The position numbers and the translations under genes were made by a program. This document shows positions 18,183 through 27,420 of a DNA stretch of 64,000 nucleotides, one piece after another; positions within the stretch are counted from its first letter, which is position 1; every line of letters starts with the position of its first letter. The stretch lies in the NCBI RefSeq assembly GCF_047249845.1, contig NZ_JBKTWO010000006.1, forward strand, positions 23,624-87,623, in the 5' to 3' direction. Below the pieces are notes generated by a model. The model was not told the DNA's origin, made no database searches, and saw only the letters and a list, made by a program, of their open reading frames with translations. The DNA is from Thomasclavelia sp047249845 (GTDB taxonomy: Bacteria > Bacillota_I > Bacilli_A > Erysipelotrichales > Coprobacillaceae).

Positions 18183-18865
18183 AAATAACTAAAAATATGA
18201 TTATATTAATTTTAATTATTTTAGTAACATTGATCGGTGTAGTTTTATTTAAAGATCAAAAATATAATTTGGTTATTATTTTATTGGTTACATTATCTTG
18301 TTTGCCGTTTTATTTTAAATATGAACATGATAAACCAAAAACTAGAGAAGTTATAATTCTAACTATCATGATTGCTTTAACGGTAATCTCACGAATTATT
18401 TTTATGATCACTCCAAGCTTTAAACCAGTAACAGTGATGGTGATAATATGTGGAATTGTTTTTGGCAGGGCTTCGGGTTTTATGTGTGGTTCTTTGTCAG
18501 CTTTGATATCAGATTTTGTGTTTGGAATTGGACCTTGGACACCTTTTCAAATGCTTGTTTGGGGAATAATTGGATATATAGCAGGAATATTTAGTAAACG
18601 GCTTTATAAAGATAAATATTTTTTATATGGATATAGTATTGTTTGTGGTATTGGCTATTCATTGGTCATGGATCTATGGTCAGTTTTAGCAATTGAAAAT
18701 AGTTTTAATTTTACAAGGTATTTGGCTATTGTACTAACATCACTACCAGTGATGTTAGTATATATTGTTTCAAATATAATTTTTATGTTTTTACTTAGTA
18801 GGATAATGTTTCAAATCCTGCAGCGAGTAAAAGTAAAGTATGGAATAATGGAGGGAAAGATTTAA
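18179..18865 (+). CDS. ECF S-component, probably corrinoid-specific
   Basis: 228 residues with six or seven membrane segments. The core (TREVIILTIMIALTVISRI, PVTVMVIICGIVFGRASGFM, SLSALISDFVFGIGPWTPFQ) has the S-component pattern: an alanine/serine-rich first helix for docking to EcfT and a loop with GPWTPFQM. Predicted CbrT/CblS-like families have a similar layout, as I recall them. Substrate is assigned to cobalamin or a precursor from the riboswitch and flanking transcobalamin-like proteins, not from the residues. Its TAA overlaps the next ATG. Confidence 0.82.
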   Translation: MKITKNMIILILIILVTLIGVVLFKDQKYNLVIILLVTLSCLPFYFKYEHDKPKTREVIILTIMIALTVISRIIFMITPSFKPVTVMVIICGIVFGRASGFMCGSLSALISDFVFGIGPWTPFQMLVWGIIGYIAGIFSKRLYKDKYFLYGYSIVCGIGYSLVMDLWSVLAIENSFNFTRYLAIVLTSLPVMLVYIVSNIIFMFLLSRIMFQILQRVKVKYGIMEGKI

Positions 18866-19983
18866 TGAAAAAAATAGTAAGTTTAATTGTATCGTTAGTG
18901 ATTTTAGGGGGGATCATTACTCCTGTTAATGGACAAACTGATGCTTTGTTAAAAGCACAGAATTATTGGTTAAATAATAAAGAACTAAATAGTTTAGATG
19001 CTGTTTTAACAGTTGAAGCGCTTGGTTTAGATGTTGAAGATAATAAGAATGGTTTTGTTGTCAATTATGATTTTGCGGCACCTGTTAATAGTTATGGCGA
19101 GATGGTAAAATATGAGGATATGGATTGTGGATATTTATCAAAAAATATTATGGCTCTAGTATCAATGAAGATAGATCCTTCTAAATTAATGCTAGCAGAT
19201 GGTTCAATTAAAAATTTAATTGAAATTTTAAAATCAAAAATAGATGATGAGGGTAATGTTTTTTATGGAAACGGAAATCTTGAGTCGAGTATTATTTATA
19301 CAATGTATGCACTATCAATTGTAGAACCTAATTATAATTTAAGTAAATTAGGTGCAAAGTTAGCAGATTTACAATTAGATGATGGATGTTGGGGATATAA
19401 TGGAGCCTGGGGTGGTCCGGATGTAACAGGCTGGGCAATTGGTGCTTTAGCTTTATGTGGAGATACTTACCAAAGTTCTATTGATAAAGCATTAACATAT
19501 TTTGTTTCTATTCAACAAGATGATGGAGCTTTTGTACCAAATGATGGTTGGAGTGTTGCCAATAGCAATACCCAAGGTTGTGTTGTTTGGGGGCTATTAG
19601 AATATGATGTTAATAGTGTTAAAGCAGGTGTTTTAAAAAAATCATATGAATCATTAATGACCTTTTTGTTAGAAGATGGTTCATTTGCATATAAAGCAGA
19701 TCAGGATTATGGTGATAATTATGCTACGATACAAGCAGGTTTAGCATTAGGGGTTTATGAAAATGGTTCGTTATTTTCAAATCTTCGTAGTCAATATAAA
19801 GAAATGTTAAATCCACAGCCTAACATTCCTGAAAATACTCCTACACCAGAAGAAAATAAAACTATTCCAACTGATAAAACAGTAGCAGCAGTTAAAACAG
19901 GTGATGATGCGTTGATTCTAACAGGAATGTTTATGTTCATAGTTAGTGGGGGGATCTTTTTATCTGTTAAAAAGGTATTTTAA
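18865..19983 (+). CDS. Transcobalamin alpha/alpha-barrel-like exported protein
   Basis: 372 residues. Signal peptide about 1-24 (ending near PVNGQT). About 30-315 is made of helical-pair repeats of the terpenoid cyclase/prenyltransferase type, with DGCWGYNGAWGGPDVTGWAI, DDGAFVPNDGWSVANSN and DGSFAYKADQDYGDNYATIQ. This fold forms the N-terminal half of transcobalamin and intrinsic factor. A Pro/Thr-rich linker leads to AVKTGDDA, a hydrophobic stretch and KKVF, a sorting-like tail. It is the last gene of the riboswitch operon. With the DUF4430 lipoprotein it supplies both halves of a transcobalamin as separate chains. Confidence 0.85.
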   Translation: MKKIVSLIVSLVILGGIITPVNGQTDALLKAQNYWLNNKELNSLDAVLTVEALGLDVEDNKNGFVVNYDFAAPVNSYGEMVKYEDMDCGYLSKNIMALVSMKIDPSKLMLADGSIKNLIEILKSKIDDEGNVFYGNGNLESSIIYTMYALSIVEPNYNLSKLGAKLADLQLDDGCWGYNGAWGGPDVTGWAIGALALCGDTYQSSIDKALTYFVSIQQDDGAFVPNDGWSVANSNTQGCVVWGLLEYDVNSVKAGVLKKSYESLMTFLLEDGSFAYKADQDYGDNYATIQAGLALGVYENGSLFSNLRSQYKEMLNPQPNIPENTPTPEENKTIPTDKTVAAVKTGDDALILTGMFMFIVSGGIFLSVKKVF

Positions 19984-20081
19984 AATAGTTATATATAGTG
20001 GAATTTAAATTTGCTTTTATTATTAAAAGTGTACAAAAAAAGTCTTAAAAGAGTAATTTTTGTTGATATATTGGGACAATC

Positions 20082-20095
20082 TGTAAGCGCTAAAT
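20082..20095 (+). promoter_or_regulatory. cre-like CcpA site upstream of ptsH
   Basis: TGTAAGCGCTAAAT matches 13 of 14 positions of TGWAARCGYTWNCW. It lies 37 nt upstream of an extended -10 (TGGTATAAT, 20132-20140). Confidence 0.6.
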
Positions 20096-20174
20096 TTTAT
20101 TGAAAAAGTACTTTAAAACAAGTGATTTAGGTGGTATAATTGTTTTATAGAAATTTTAAGGAGGAGTCATAAAA

Positions 20175-20444
20175 ATGGCAGAAAAATTATCTTTTGTAGT
20201 ATCTGATCCAGTGGGATTACATGCTAGACCAGCTACTATCTTAGTTAACCAAGCTAGTAAGTTTACAAGTGATATTAAATTAGTTTATAATGGTAAAGAA
20301 GTAAACTTAAAATCTATTATGGGAGTTATGTCTTTAGGTGTTCCTACTAAAGCTACAGTAGAAATCATTGCTGAAGGTGATGACGAAAAAGATGTAATTG
20401 CTTCTATTGCTAAAGTTATTAAGGAACAAAAAGTAGCAGAATAA
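20175..20444 (+). CDS. ptsH: Phosphocarrier protein HPr
   Basis: 89 residues. GLHARPAT carries the PTS-phosphorylated His16, and NLKSIMGVMSLG carries the regulatory Ser47 that HPr kinase modifies in Firmicutes. HPr passes phosphate from enzyme I to sugar-specific EII proteins; Ser-phosphorylated HPr is the CcpA co-repressor. RBS AAGGAGG. It is alone here: no ptsI follows, unlike the usual ptsHI operon. A cre-like site in its promoter fits self-involvement in catabolite control. Confidence 0.97.
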   Translation: MAEKLSFVVSDPVGLHARPATILVNQASKFTSDIKLVYNGKEVNLKSIMGVMSLGVPTKATVEIIAEGDDEKDVIASIAKVIKEQKVAE

Positions 20445-20449
20445 AAATG

Positions 20450-20472
20450 AGAAGTCTTGGGACTTCTTTTTA
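20450..20472 (+). terminator. ptsH terminator
   Basis: AGAAGTC and GACTTCT around TTGG, then TTTTTAT. It ends just before the next RBS. Confidence 0.8.
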
Positions 20473-20487
20473 TTTATGGGAGGAAAT

Positions 20488-20967
20488 ATGTCAAAATCAG
20501 TTAAAACTAATGCACTAAGATTATTAGATAAAGCTAAAATTAATTATGAGATAAAGGAATACCAGTATGATGAAAAACACTTAAGTGGTGAGCATATTGT
20601 ATCTCAAGTAGATATGGAAGCTAAAGATATTTTCAAAACTTTAGTATTAAAAGGGAATCATGATTATTTAGTTTGTTGTATACCAGTATTAGAGGAAATT
20701 GATTTGAAAAAATTAGCTAAACTATCTAATAATAAAAGTGTAGCAATGGTTCAAATGAAAGAGCTTTTACAAATAACTGGTTATATTCGAGGCGGATGTT
20801 CACCAGTTGGAATGAAGAAAAAATTTGATACATATTTTGATAGTTCAATTAATGAGTGTACTAAGATTGCTCTAAGTGCAGGAAAACGTGGTTTTCAAAT
20901 GATTGTTGATGCTAAAGAACTAATTGATTATTTAAATGCAATAGTTGGTAATGTGATAAAGGAGTAG
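20488..20967 (+). CDS. YbaK/EbsC-type Cys-tRNA(Pro) deacylase
   Basis: 159 residues from the ATG at 20488. The in-frame ATG at 20476 overlaps the RBS GGGAGG (20478-20483) and is rejected. Family signals: TNALRLLDKAKINYEIKEYQ at the N-terminus, DIFKTLVLKG with the conserved Lys, GYIRGGCSPVGMKKKF and SAGKRGFQMIVDAKEL. Members hydrolyse misacylated Cys-tRNA(Pro) or related aminoacyl-tRNAs in the cytoplasm. It is 2 nt from the adenosyltransferase gene, so co-transcribed. Confidence 0.9.
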   Translation: MSKSVKTNALRLLDKAKINYEIKEYQYDEKHLSGEHIVSQVDMEAKDIFKTLVLKGNHDYLVCCIPVLEEIDLKKLAKLSNNKSVAMVQMKELLQITGYIRGGCSPVGMKKKFDTYFDSSINECTKIALSAGKRGFQMIVDAKELIDYLNAIVGNVIKE

Positions 20968-20969
20968 TT

Positions 20970-21467
20970 ATGATTCAGTGTTATTATGGAAATGGAAAAG
21001 GTAAAACGACTGCAGCTATTGGACAGGCTTTGAGAATGGTAGGAGCGGGCAAAAAAGTGATGATGATTCAATTTTTAAAGGATGGTTTTAGTAGTGAAAA
21101 TAAAGTTCTTGAAAAATGTGGAATAAAAGTGCTGGCTCAAAAGATGCCGGCAATGTTTGTTAATATGAATGATCCTGAAATGATTAAAGAGGTAACTATG
21201 TTAGTTAATGATTTATTTTTAATGATCGATGAAAGTTATGATGGTATCATTTTGGATGAATTATTAGATGCTATTGCATTAAATTTGATTAATGAGGGAA
21301 TGGTTTATGATTATCTAGTTGATTTAAAGGATAATCATGAAATTATTTTGACAGGAAGAATGCCAAGTCATAAAATCAAACCAATTCTTGATTATTCAAG
21401 TGAAGTAAAAAAACATAAGCATCCTTATGATAAAGGAATTAAAGCTAGAAAAGGAATAGAATATTAA
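20970..21467 (+). CDS. cobO: Cob(I)yrinic acid a,c-diamide adenosyltransferase (CobA/BtuR/CobO type)
   Basis: 165 residues. P-loop GNGKGKTTAAIG at 7-18, VMMIQFLK, GIILDELLDAI, LTGRMP and the C-terminal HPYDKGIKARKGIEY are all diagnostic. It transfers the adenosyl group of ATP to reduced corrinoid and so turns imported cobalamin into coenzyme B12. It lies about 1 kb past the B12 uptake operon but outside the riboswitch transcript and paired with the YbaK gene. Confidence 0.93.
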   Translation: MIQCYYGNGKGKTTAAIGQALRMVGAGKKVMMIQFLKDGFSSENKVLEKCGIKVLAQKMPAMFVNMNDPEMIKEVTMLVNDLFLMIDESYDGIILDELLDAIALNLINEGMVYDYLVDLKDNHEIILTGRMPSHKIKPILDYSSEVKKHKHPYDKGIKARKGIEY

Positions 21468-21570
21468 GGACTATTTACTAGTTTAAAATATAAATTGTAA
21501 TAATTTCATGGATAAAACAAGTAGTCAAATTTATAGAGATTTGTTATAATTAATTCAAGAGGTGAAAAAC

Positions 21571-23265
21571 ATGGATTATAATAATGAATATCAAAGATGG
21601 GCAGAATGTAAAGACTTAGATCCATCATTAAAAGCAGAATTAACTAGTATGACTGAAAAGGAAAAAGAAGATGCTTTCTATATGAATTTAGAATTTGGGA
21701 CAGCCGGTATGCGTGGGATTTTAGGGGCTGGAACTAATCGAATGAATCTCTATACGATTAGAAAAGCTAATGTTGGTTTTGCAAAATACGTATTAGGTTT
21801 ACCAGAAGGAAAGGAACGCGGTATTGCAATAGGTTATGATAATCGTCATATGTCATATAAGTTTGCAATTGAAAGTGCTAAAGTCTTAGCAACTTATGGA
21901 ATCAAATCATATATTTTTGAAAGTCTAAGACCAACTCCTGAGTTATCTTTTGCGGTCCGTTATTTAAAATGTGCAGGTGGAATTATGATTACTGCCAGCC
22001 ATAATCCTAAAGAATATAATGGATATAAGGTTTATGATGATACTGGATGTCAATTAATTCCAGAATGGGGAGATCAAGTAGTCGCTTATGTAAATGAAGT
22101 TAAAGATGAACTTGGAATTGAGGTAATTAGTGATGAAGAAGCTTATCCATATATTACATGGATTGGTGAAGAAGTAGATGAAGCATATTATAAAGAAGTA
22201 ATGGCAATTGAGATTAATCCAGATATGGATAAAAGTGATTTTAAAATTGTATTTTCACCACAACATGGGACATCTAATTTACCTGTTAGAAATTGTTTGA
22301 CTCGTTTAGGATATAATGTGATTCCAGTATTGGCACAATGTGCACCAGATCCGGATTTTTCTAATACAGCATCACCAAATCCTGAAGTAGCCTGTTCATA
22401 TGATCTTGCGATTAGAAAGGCAAAGGAAGTAGATGCAGATGTTGTAGTAATTTGTGACCCAGATGGAGATCGTTTAGGGGTTGTTGCTAAACATGATGAT
22501 GAGTATGTGTTAATGTCTGGAAATCAAAGTGCTGCAGTTTATTTAGAGTATATTTTAAGTGAACTAAAAAAACAAGATAAGTTGCCAGCTAATGCAGTAA
22601 TGTATAATACTATAGTTACAAGTGATCTAGGGGAATTGGTTTCTAAATCTTATGGAGTTGAAGTAGAAAAGACTTTAACAGGATTTAAGTTTATTGGTGA
22701 TAAGATTCGTAAATATGAGAAAACTAAAGAAAAAGAATTTATTTTTGGTTATGAAGAATCTTATGGTTGTGTAGTAAAAGATTTTGTTCGAGATAAAGAT
22801 GCTGTTCAGGCAGTAGTAATGGCTGCTGAAGCAGGGAACTTTTATAAGAAACAAGGAAAAGATTTAATAGATGTATTAAATGATTTATATGCTAAACATG
22901 GTACCTTTAAAGAGTCTCAAATTGCATTAAGTAAGGCTGGGGCTGAAGGTGCTAGGCGTATTAAAGAAATCATGGATAATTTAAGAAAAGACGCTCCAGC
23001 TACTATTGGTGGTTATAAAGTTGTTGCGGCTGAAGATTATCAAAACAGTCAAAGAGTAGAGGCTGATAATATTACAACTATTGATTTACCAAAATCAAAT
23101 GTTTTGAAATATTATTTGGAAGATGGTTCTTGGATCGCAGCTCGTCCAAGTGGAACAGAGCCAAAATGTAAGTTCTATTTCTCAATTAAAGGTACTAATG
23201 TAGAAGATGCTAGCAATAAAACAGAAGTCTTCCAAAAAGATGTTTTAAATATTATTGGAGAATAG
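21571..23265 (+). CDS. pgcA: Phosphoglucomutase/phosphomannomutase family (PgcA-like)
   Basis: 564 residues from the ATG at 21571 (RBS AGAGGTG, 21558-21564; an in-frame GTG inside the RBS is rejected). Alpha-D-phosphohexomutase motifs are complete: phosphoserine loop TASHNPKEYNGYK, metal loop DPDGDRLG, sugar-binding GYEESYG and phosphate-binding ARPSGTEPK. It interconverts glucose-1-phosphate and glucose-6-phosphate, linking the glgP product made elsewhere in this window to glycolysis and to UDP-glucose. Own terminator. Confidence 0.93.
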   Translation: MDYNNEYQRWAECKDLDPSLKAELTSMTEKEKEDAFYMNLEFGTAGMRGILGAGTNRMNLYTIRKANVGFAKYVLGLPEGKERGIAIGYDNRHMSYKFAIESAKVLATYGIKSYIFESLRPTPELSFAVRYLKCAGGIMITASHNPKEYNGYKVYDDTGCQLIPEWGDQVVAYVNEVKDELGIEVISDEEAYPYITWIGEEVDEAYYKEVMAIEINPDMDKSDFKIVFSPQHGTSNLPVRNCLTRLGYNVIPVLAQCAPDPDFSNTASPNPEVACSYDLAIRKAKEVDADVVVICDPDGDRLGVVAKHDDEYVLMSGNQSAAVYLEYILSELKKQDKLPANAVMYNTIVTSDLGELVSKSYGVEVEKTLTGFKFIGDKIRKYEKTKEKEFIFGYEESYGCVVKDFVRDKDAVQAVVMAAEAGNFYKKQGKDLIDVLNDLYAKHGTFKESQIALSKAGAEGARRIKEIMDNLRKDAPATIGGYKVVAAEDYQNSQRVEADNITTIDLPKSNVLKYYLEDGSWIAARPSGTEPKCKFYFSIKGTNVEDASNKTEVFQKDVLNIIGE

Positions 23266-23274
23266 TATTTAATT

Positions 23275-23307
23275 AGAAAATGATATATTATCATTTTCTT
23301 TTTTTAT
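23275..23307 (+). terminator. Terminator of the phosphohexomutase gene
   Basis: AGAAAATGATA and TATCATTTTCT pair, followed by seven T. Confidence 0.88.
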
Positions 23308-23340
23308 TGCTTATGATTATTTAATAAATCATTTTGTAAC

Positions 23341-23372
23341 GTGACCACTGTGTGACTGAGGCTTGTTATATT
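23341..23372 (+). promoter_or_regulatory. GTGAC-type direct-repeat promoter, unit 1
   Basis: GTGAC at 23341 and 23352 (11-bp period), then exactly 10 nt, then TATATT at 23367-23372. No -35 hexamer: the -35 position falls inside the repeats. Controls the VWA/fibro-slime gene. Three further copies with identical spacing are at 27357, 29452 and 31037. Confidence 0.85.
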
Positions 23373-23440
23373 ATTAATAGATTAAATAGAATAGAACATA
23401 TTTGTTTAGAATATAAAAATAATCGCAGGAGGTAATTAAT

Positions 23441-26400
23441 ATGATATGTCTTAGAAAATTAGGAAAGAGATTTTTAACAGCAGGGTTAGTAATAACAATG
23501 ATTCTTAGTGTTGTGACAGTTAATCTTTCAATGGTTAGTGCTTTAAGTGAAAGAAATGTAAAGCCAACTGAAACAATAGAAAATCCTACACCTATAAACA
23601 TCGCAGAAACTGATGATGAAAGTTATGTAGTAGAAAATATGTCATATGACTCTATTGAGGTTACAATAAGTCACTTATTAGATGGTGTTAAAATTTATAG
23701 TGATGATAATACAGAAATTAATTCTCGAGGAAAAATCAATAATTATAAAAAAGCAGCTAATTATGATATTGTTAATGCAATAGTAACGACTGCAGGTAAA
23801 ACACAAACTTTAACTGGTGAAGCATTAAGACATTTAGAAGCAGATGATGATATTATAATTGTTGTAAATTATTCAAAGAAAACATCTACTCAAACTGGAA
23901 ATACAGTTTTTTATGATTATGATGTAAAACCTCGTGTCGTAATCAATGGTAGTGATAGAGAATCATCAACTGGTAGATACTGGGGAGCATACTACAGCAT
24001 TAATTATATTGATAATTACAGTAATAAAAGTAATAATGCAATTCGTTTTGCAATGGGTACAACTAATATGAACTATACAATTAACACGTATAATCATGTT
24101 TATAATGGCAAAAAGATCAATGCTTACGATCGAGGAACAGGGGCTAATTCAATTAAAAATGGTATAATTAAAGGTTTAAGTGAAGATTATAATGAAGTAT
24201 TATTTAATGTTGATAATCCTGGTGTATTTACTAATACACCAACTAAAGGAAAAACAATCTATAATGATTATACTTTGCAATTTACAAAATCAGGTGATAA
24301 TTATAAATTTGATGGTGTAAAACATCCAAGTGGTAAATTTACTAAAAGTGGAGCAAACTTTTTTCCACTAAATGAACATGTTAATGAAACTTATGTGGAT
24401 CAGGCTAATACTGATGGAAATAACTGTTTCTTTGGAATGCGTTATGATGTTGAATTTACATTAGGTGATTATATTGGTGATTTAAATTATTCATTTACTG
24501 GGGATGATGATTTATGGGTTTTATTAGATGGAGAAGTTGTATTGGATATTGGTGGTATTCATGATGCAATTAGTAAAAATATAAATTTATGGAATGCTCT
24601 AGAACAAAAAGGAATTGTAAAAGGTAATTTGACAGAAAAACAAAAAAATGAACCTCATCGTTTAACTATTTTATATATGGAACGTGGAGCATATGCGTCA
24701 AATTGTCAAATGAATTTTACTATTCCAAATGCATATTTGGTAGATGTTAGTGATGCCCCTAAAACTGATCTAACAATTGAAAAAGTTTCAAGTGAAAGTT
24801 CAACTACATTATTACCAGGGGCAAACTTTGTTTTAACTAGTGATGATAATCCTAATGATATTAGAAATTTAGTAACCGATGAAAAAGGTCAATTACATTT
24901 AACTAATTTAACTAAAGGAACTTATACTTTAACAGAAACAAGTGCTCCTGATGGATATCAAATCAATGAAAAAACTTATAAAATTATTGTTGAAGAAGTT
25001 GGAGGAGAAGCAGTATCTAAATTGTATCAACAAAATGGTACATTAATAGGTGATAATAAGATTACTAATGTGCCAATTAAAATAACATCAGAAAATATTC
25101 AAACAAATAAGACAGCATCGTTAATTGATTGGGATGAAAGATTATATCAAGTTGATCTTTATGCAGCTCATAATATTCTTCCAGTTGAAAAACAACTTAA
25201 TTTAGCATTAATGTTAGATTTTAGTGGTAGTATGCCTTGGTTTGTAACTAAACCGACAGGTGGTAATATTAGTTATAGTCAGTTAAATACAAAAGCTAAT
25301 AGAGAAGCATATACGTTAAGTACAGGAGGTAGTAAAGGCGTAAGTGCATGGAGTGGATATAAATATTATGTTTTACGTGATGGTGAAGGATCAAGTAAGG
25401 AATATAAGCCGGTTGCATATTTGAGTAGTAAAGAAGCTGGAAATAATTATAGTGCAGGCTGGTATTCAATTGCATCAGGTTCAAATGGTGAAAAAGGGAG
25501 ACAAACTGTTGTTAGTCCAACTGAACGAATTTATGTTAGAGGAGCCAATGATCAAACTAAATTAGAGGCTTTACAAACAGCAATTACAAATTTTATAGAA
25601 AATTTAAAGATCGTTTCACCAAAATCTAAGGTAGCAATCATTCCATATGCTGGTCAAATTATTACTGGTGTTGCTAATACTAATCAATTTACTAATATTG
25701 ATAATATAAATATTAAAGATATTTTTTCAAAAATTACTTTACTTGGTGGAACTTATCAAAACTTAGCTTTAGATCAAGCTTATTCATTATTAAATAAAAG
25801 TAATTATGATAAAGCAAATACTTATGGTATTTTATTTAGTGATGGTGATGTAAGTGGTGGTAATGGACAGTTGGTTAATACAGCAGCAGATAATTTAAAG
25901 AAAAAAGTTAATTTATTATTTACAGCAGGTATTTTTGGTGATACAAAATCTAGTGGGACTGAAAATATGAAAAACTGGGCATCAAATGATCCAGTCGATG
26001 CTAGTAAGAAATTAGTTTATATAAGAAATACTTCAACTGACTTAATTGATGCTTTTTCTGAAATATTTGGCTATATTACAGTTCAATTAAACAATGTAAC
26101 AGTAGTTGATTATATTGATAATCGTTTTGACATCACAGATGAAAATGGTAATAAATTAGATATAAAAGAGGGTAAAGAAATTGATTTTGCTGGTGGAAAA
26201 GTAGGTAAAGATGAACGTGGTGTATATATTAAATGGACAAAAGTAAATTTATCATATGCTCAAGACCTTAAATATGGATGGCATCGAACTATTTATGTTA
26301 AAGCTAAAGATGATTATATTGGTGGAAATAATGTAAAAACTAACATTGATAGTATTTCAGAAGTAAAAACTGAAGATGGAAAAGCAAAAGAATTTATTAC

Positions 26401-27313
26401 ACCTACTGTTAATGTTAAAATTGCATTAGAAGTTGGTAATAATAATGATGTATTATTTAAAGGTGAAGTATATGGTAATGAAAATATTGAAAAATTAATT
26501 GATAAGATGTTTGATTTAAGTAATTATAATCCTAATTATAAAGGTGTTGATTTAACTAATTGTACGTTTACCTGGTATAAAGATGAAACTTTAATGGAGC
26601 CTGTTGATCTTAAAGAGTTAACAGAAGATGGAAAATATTATTTGAAAGTAGTTTATAATGTTAAGGAAGCAAATGCTCAAAGCAATAATAATACTACAAA
26701 AGATGGTATTGTTTATAATAACGGAACTGGAGTTCAGGCAATTAATAAAGATGATGAAACAAAAAATTATGGTGTTCTAGCAATTAATTTTGTTGCAGGG
26801 CAATTGAAAATTGAAAAAACAATTGATAATCAGTATGTTACAAAAAATACTGCATCAAAAATAAATTCAAATCAAACTTTTGTGTTTAAAATTCAACAAT
26901 ATCAGGTTAATAGTGATGGTAGTAAGGGAAGCTTAGTAAAAACTTTCTATCAAACAATTTCTTTTAATGCTAATGAAAGTGAAGTTACTAAAACAGCTGT
27001 TATTTCTGAATTAGAAAAAGGTTATTACACAATTAGCGAAGAAAGTTCTTGGTCAACAAAATATGATTTGAAGAGCATTAAAGATAATTATGAAAATAAT
27101 GATGTATCAGGTACAGATATCTTAATTGGTGAATTAACTAATATAGATAGTAATGGAATAAAGACAATGTATGGCTTAGACAAGTCATGTAATAATAATT
27201 ATGAAAGTATGGCAAAAGGTGAAGCAGCAAAAGTATCATTTAAAAATGAAGTTAATAATTGGTCTAAATGGTATAGTGATACTGGTCTAGCTAAGAATAT
27301 TTTTAATCAATAA
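23441..27313 (+). CDS. Giant secreted VWA / fibro-slime / SpaA surface protein
   Basis: 1290 residues. Signal peptide about 1-34. About 320-430 resembles the fibro-slime (PA14-like) domain: NNCFFGMRYDVEFTLGDY, SFTGDDDLWVLLDGEVVLDI, HRLTILYMERG. About 442-540 is a SpaA/Cna-B-like collar (LPGANFVLTSDD, LTKGTYTLTETSAPDGYQI). About 580-880 is a von Willebrand A domain with the MIDAS DFSGS (about 592-596), GGTYQNLALDQAY and LFSDGDVSGG. Further beta domains include a second SpaA-like one near the end (about 1120-1270). It has no LPXTG or KTGD tail and no C-terminal membrane segment, so it is released or held by partner proteins. Own GTGAC promoter and terminator. Likely an adhesive component of the fibre system. 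Confidence 0.85.
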   Translation: MICLRKLGKRFLTAGLVITMILSVVTVNLSMVSALSERNVKPTETIENPTPINIAETDDESYVVENMSYDSIEVTISHLLDGVKIYSDDNTEINSRGKINNYKKAANYDIVNAIVTTAGKTQTLTGEALRHLEADDDIIIVVNYSKKTSTQTGNTVFYDYDVKPRVVINGSDRESSTGRYWGAYYSINYIDNYSNKSNNAIRFAMGTTNMNYTINTYNHVYNGKKINAYDRGTGANSIKNGIIKGLSEDYNEVLFNVDNPGVFTNTPTKGKTIYNDYTLQFTKSGDNYKFDGVKHPSGKFTKSGANFFPLNEHVNETYVDQANTDGNNCFFGMRYDVEFTLGDYIGDLNYSFTGDDDLWVLLDGEVVLDIGGIHDAISKNINLWNALEQKGIVKGNLTEKQKNEPHRLTILYMERGAYASNCQMNFTIPNAYLVDVSDAPKTDLTIEKVSSESSTTLLPGANFVLTSDDNPNDIRNLVTDEKGQLHLTNLTKGTYTLTETSAPDGYQINEKTYKIIVEEVGGEAVSKLYQQNGTLIGDNKITNVPIKITSENIQTNKTASLIDWDERLYQVDLYAAHNILPVEKQLNLALMLDFSGSMPWFVTKPTGGNISYSQLNTKANREAYTLSTGGSKGVSAWSGYKYYVLRDGEGSSKEYKPVAYLSSKEAGNNYSAGWYSIASGSNGEKGRQTVVSPTERIYVRGANDQTKLEALQTAITNFIENLKIVSPKSKVAIIPYAGQIITGVANTNQFTNIDNINIKDIFSKITLLGGTYQNLALDQAYSLLNKSNYDKANTYGILFSDGDVSGGNGQLVNTAADNLKKKVNLLFTAGIFGDTKSSGTENMKNWASNDPVDASKKLVYIRNTSTDLIDAFSEIFGYITVQLNNVTVVDYIDNRFDITDENGNKLDIKEGKEIDFAGGKVGKDERGVYIKWTKVNLSYAQDLKYGWHRTIYVKAKDDYIGGNNVKTNIDSISEVKTEDGKAKEFITPTVNVKIALEVGNNNDVLFKGEVYGNENIEKLIDKMFDLSNYNPNYKGVDLTNCTFTWYKDETLMEPVDLKELTEDGKYYLKVVYNVKEANAQSNNNTTKDGIVYNNGTGVQAINKDDETKNYGVLAINFVAGQLKIEKTIDNQYVTKNTASKINSNQTFVFKIQQYQVNSDGSKGSLVKTFYQTISFNANESEVTKTAVISELEKGYYTISEESSWSTKYDLKSIKDNYENNDVSGTDILIGELTNIDSNGIKTMYGLDKSCNNNYESMAKGEAAKVSFKNEVNNWSKWYSDTGLAKNIFNQ

Positions 27314-27341
27314 GAAGTGTGGTTTATTCACACTTCTTTTT
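27312..27341 (+). terminator. Terminator of unit 1
   Basis: AGAAGTGTG and CACACTTCT form a 9-bp stem with loop GTTTATT, followed by TTTTTA. Confidence 0.93.
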
Positions 27342-27356
27342 AAAACTCTTACAATC

Positions 27357-27388
27357 GTGACCACCATGTGACAGATAATTGATATTAT
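27357..27388 (+). promoter_or_regulatory. GTGAC-type direct-repeat promoter, unit 2
   Basis: GTGAC at 27357 and 27368, 10 nt, TATTAT at 27383-27388. No -35 hexamer. Drives the signal peptidase and TasA-like pair. Confidence 0.85.
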
Positions 27389-27420
27389 TTTGGTAGATAA
27401 AAGATATATTGGGGGTTTAT

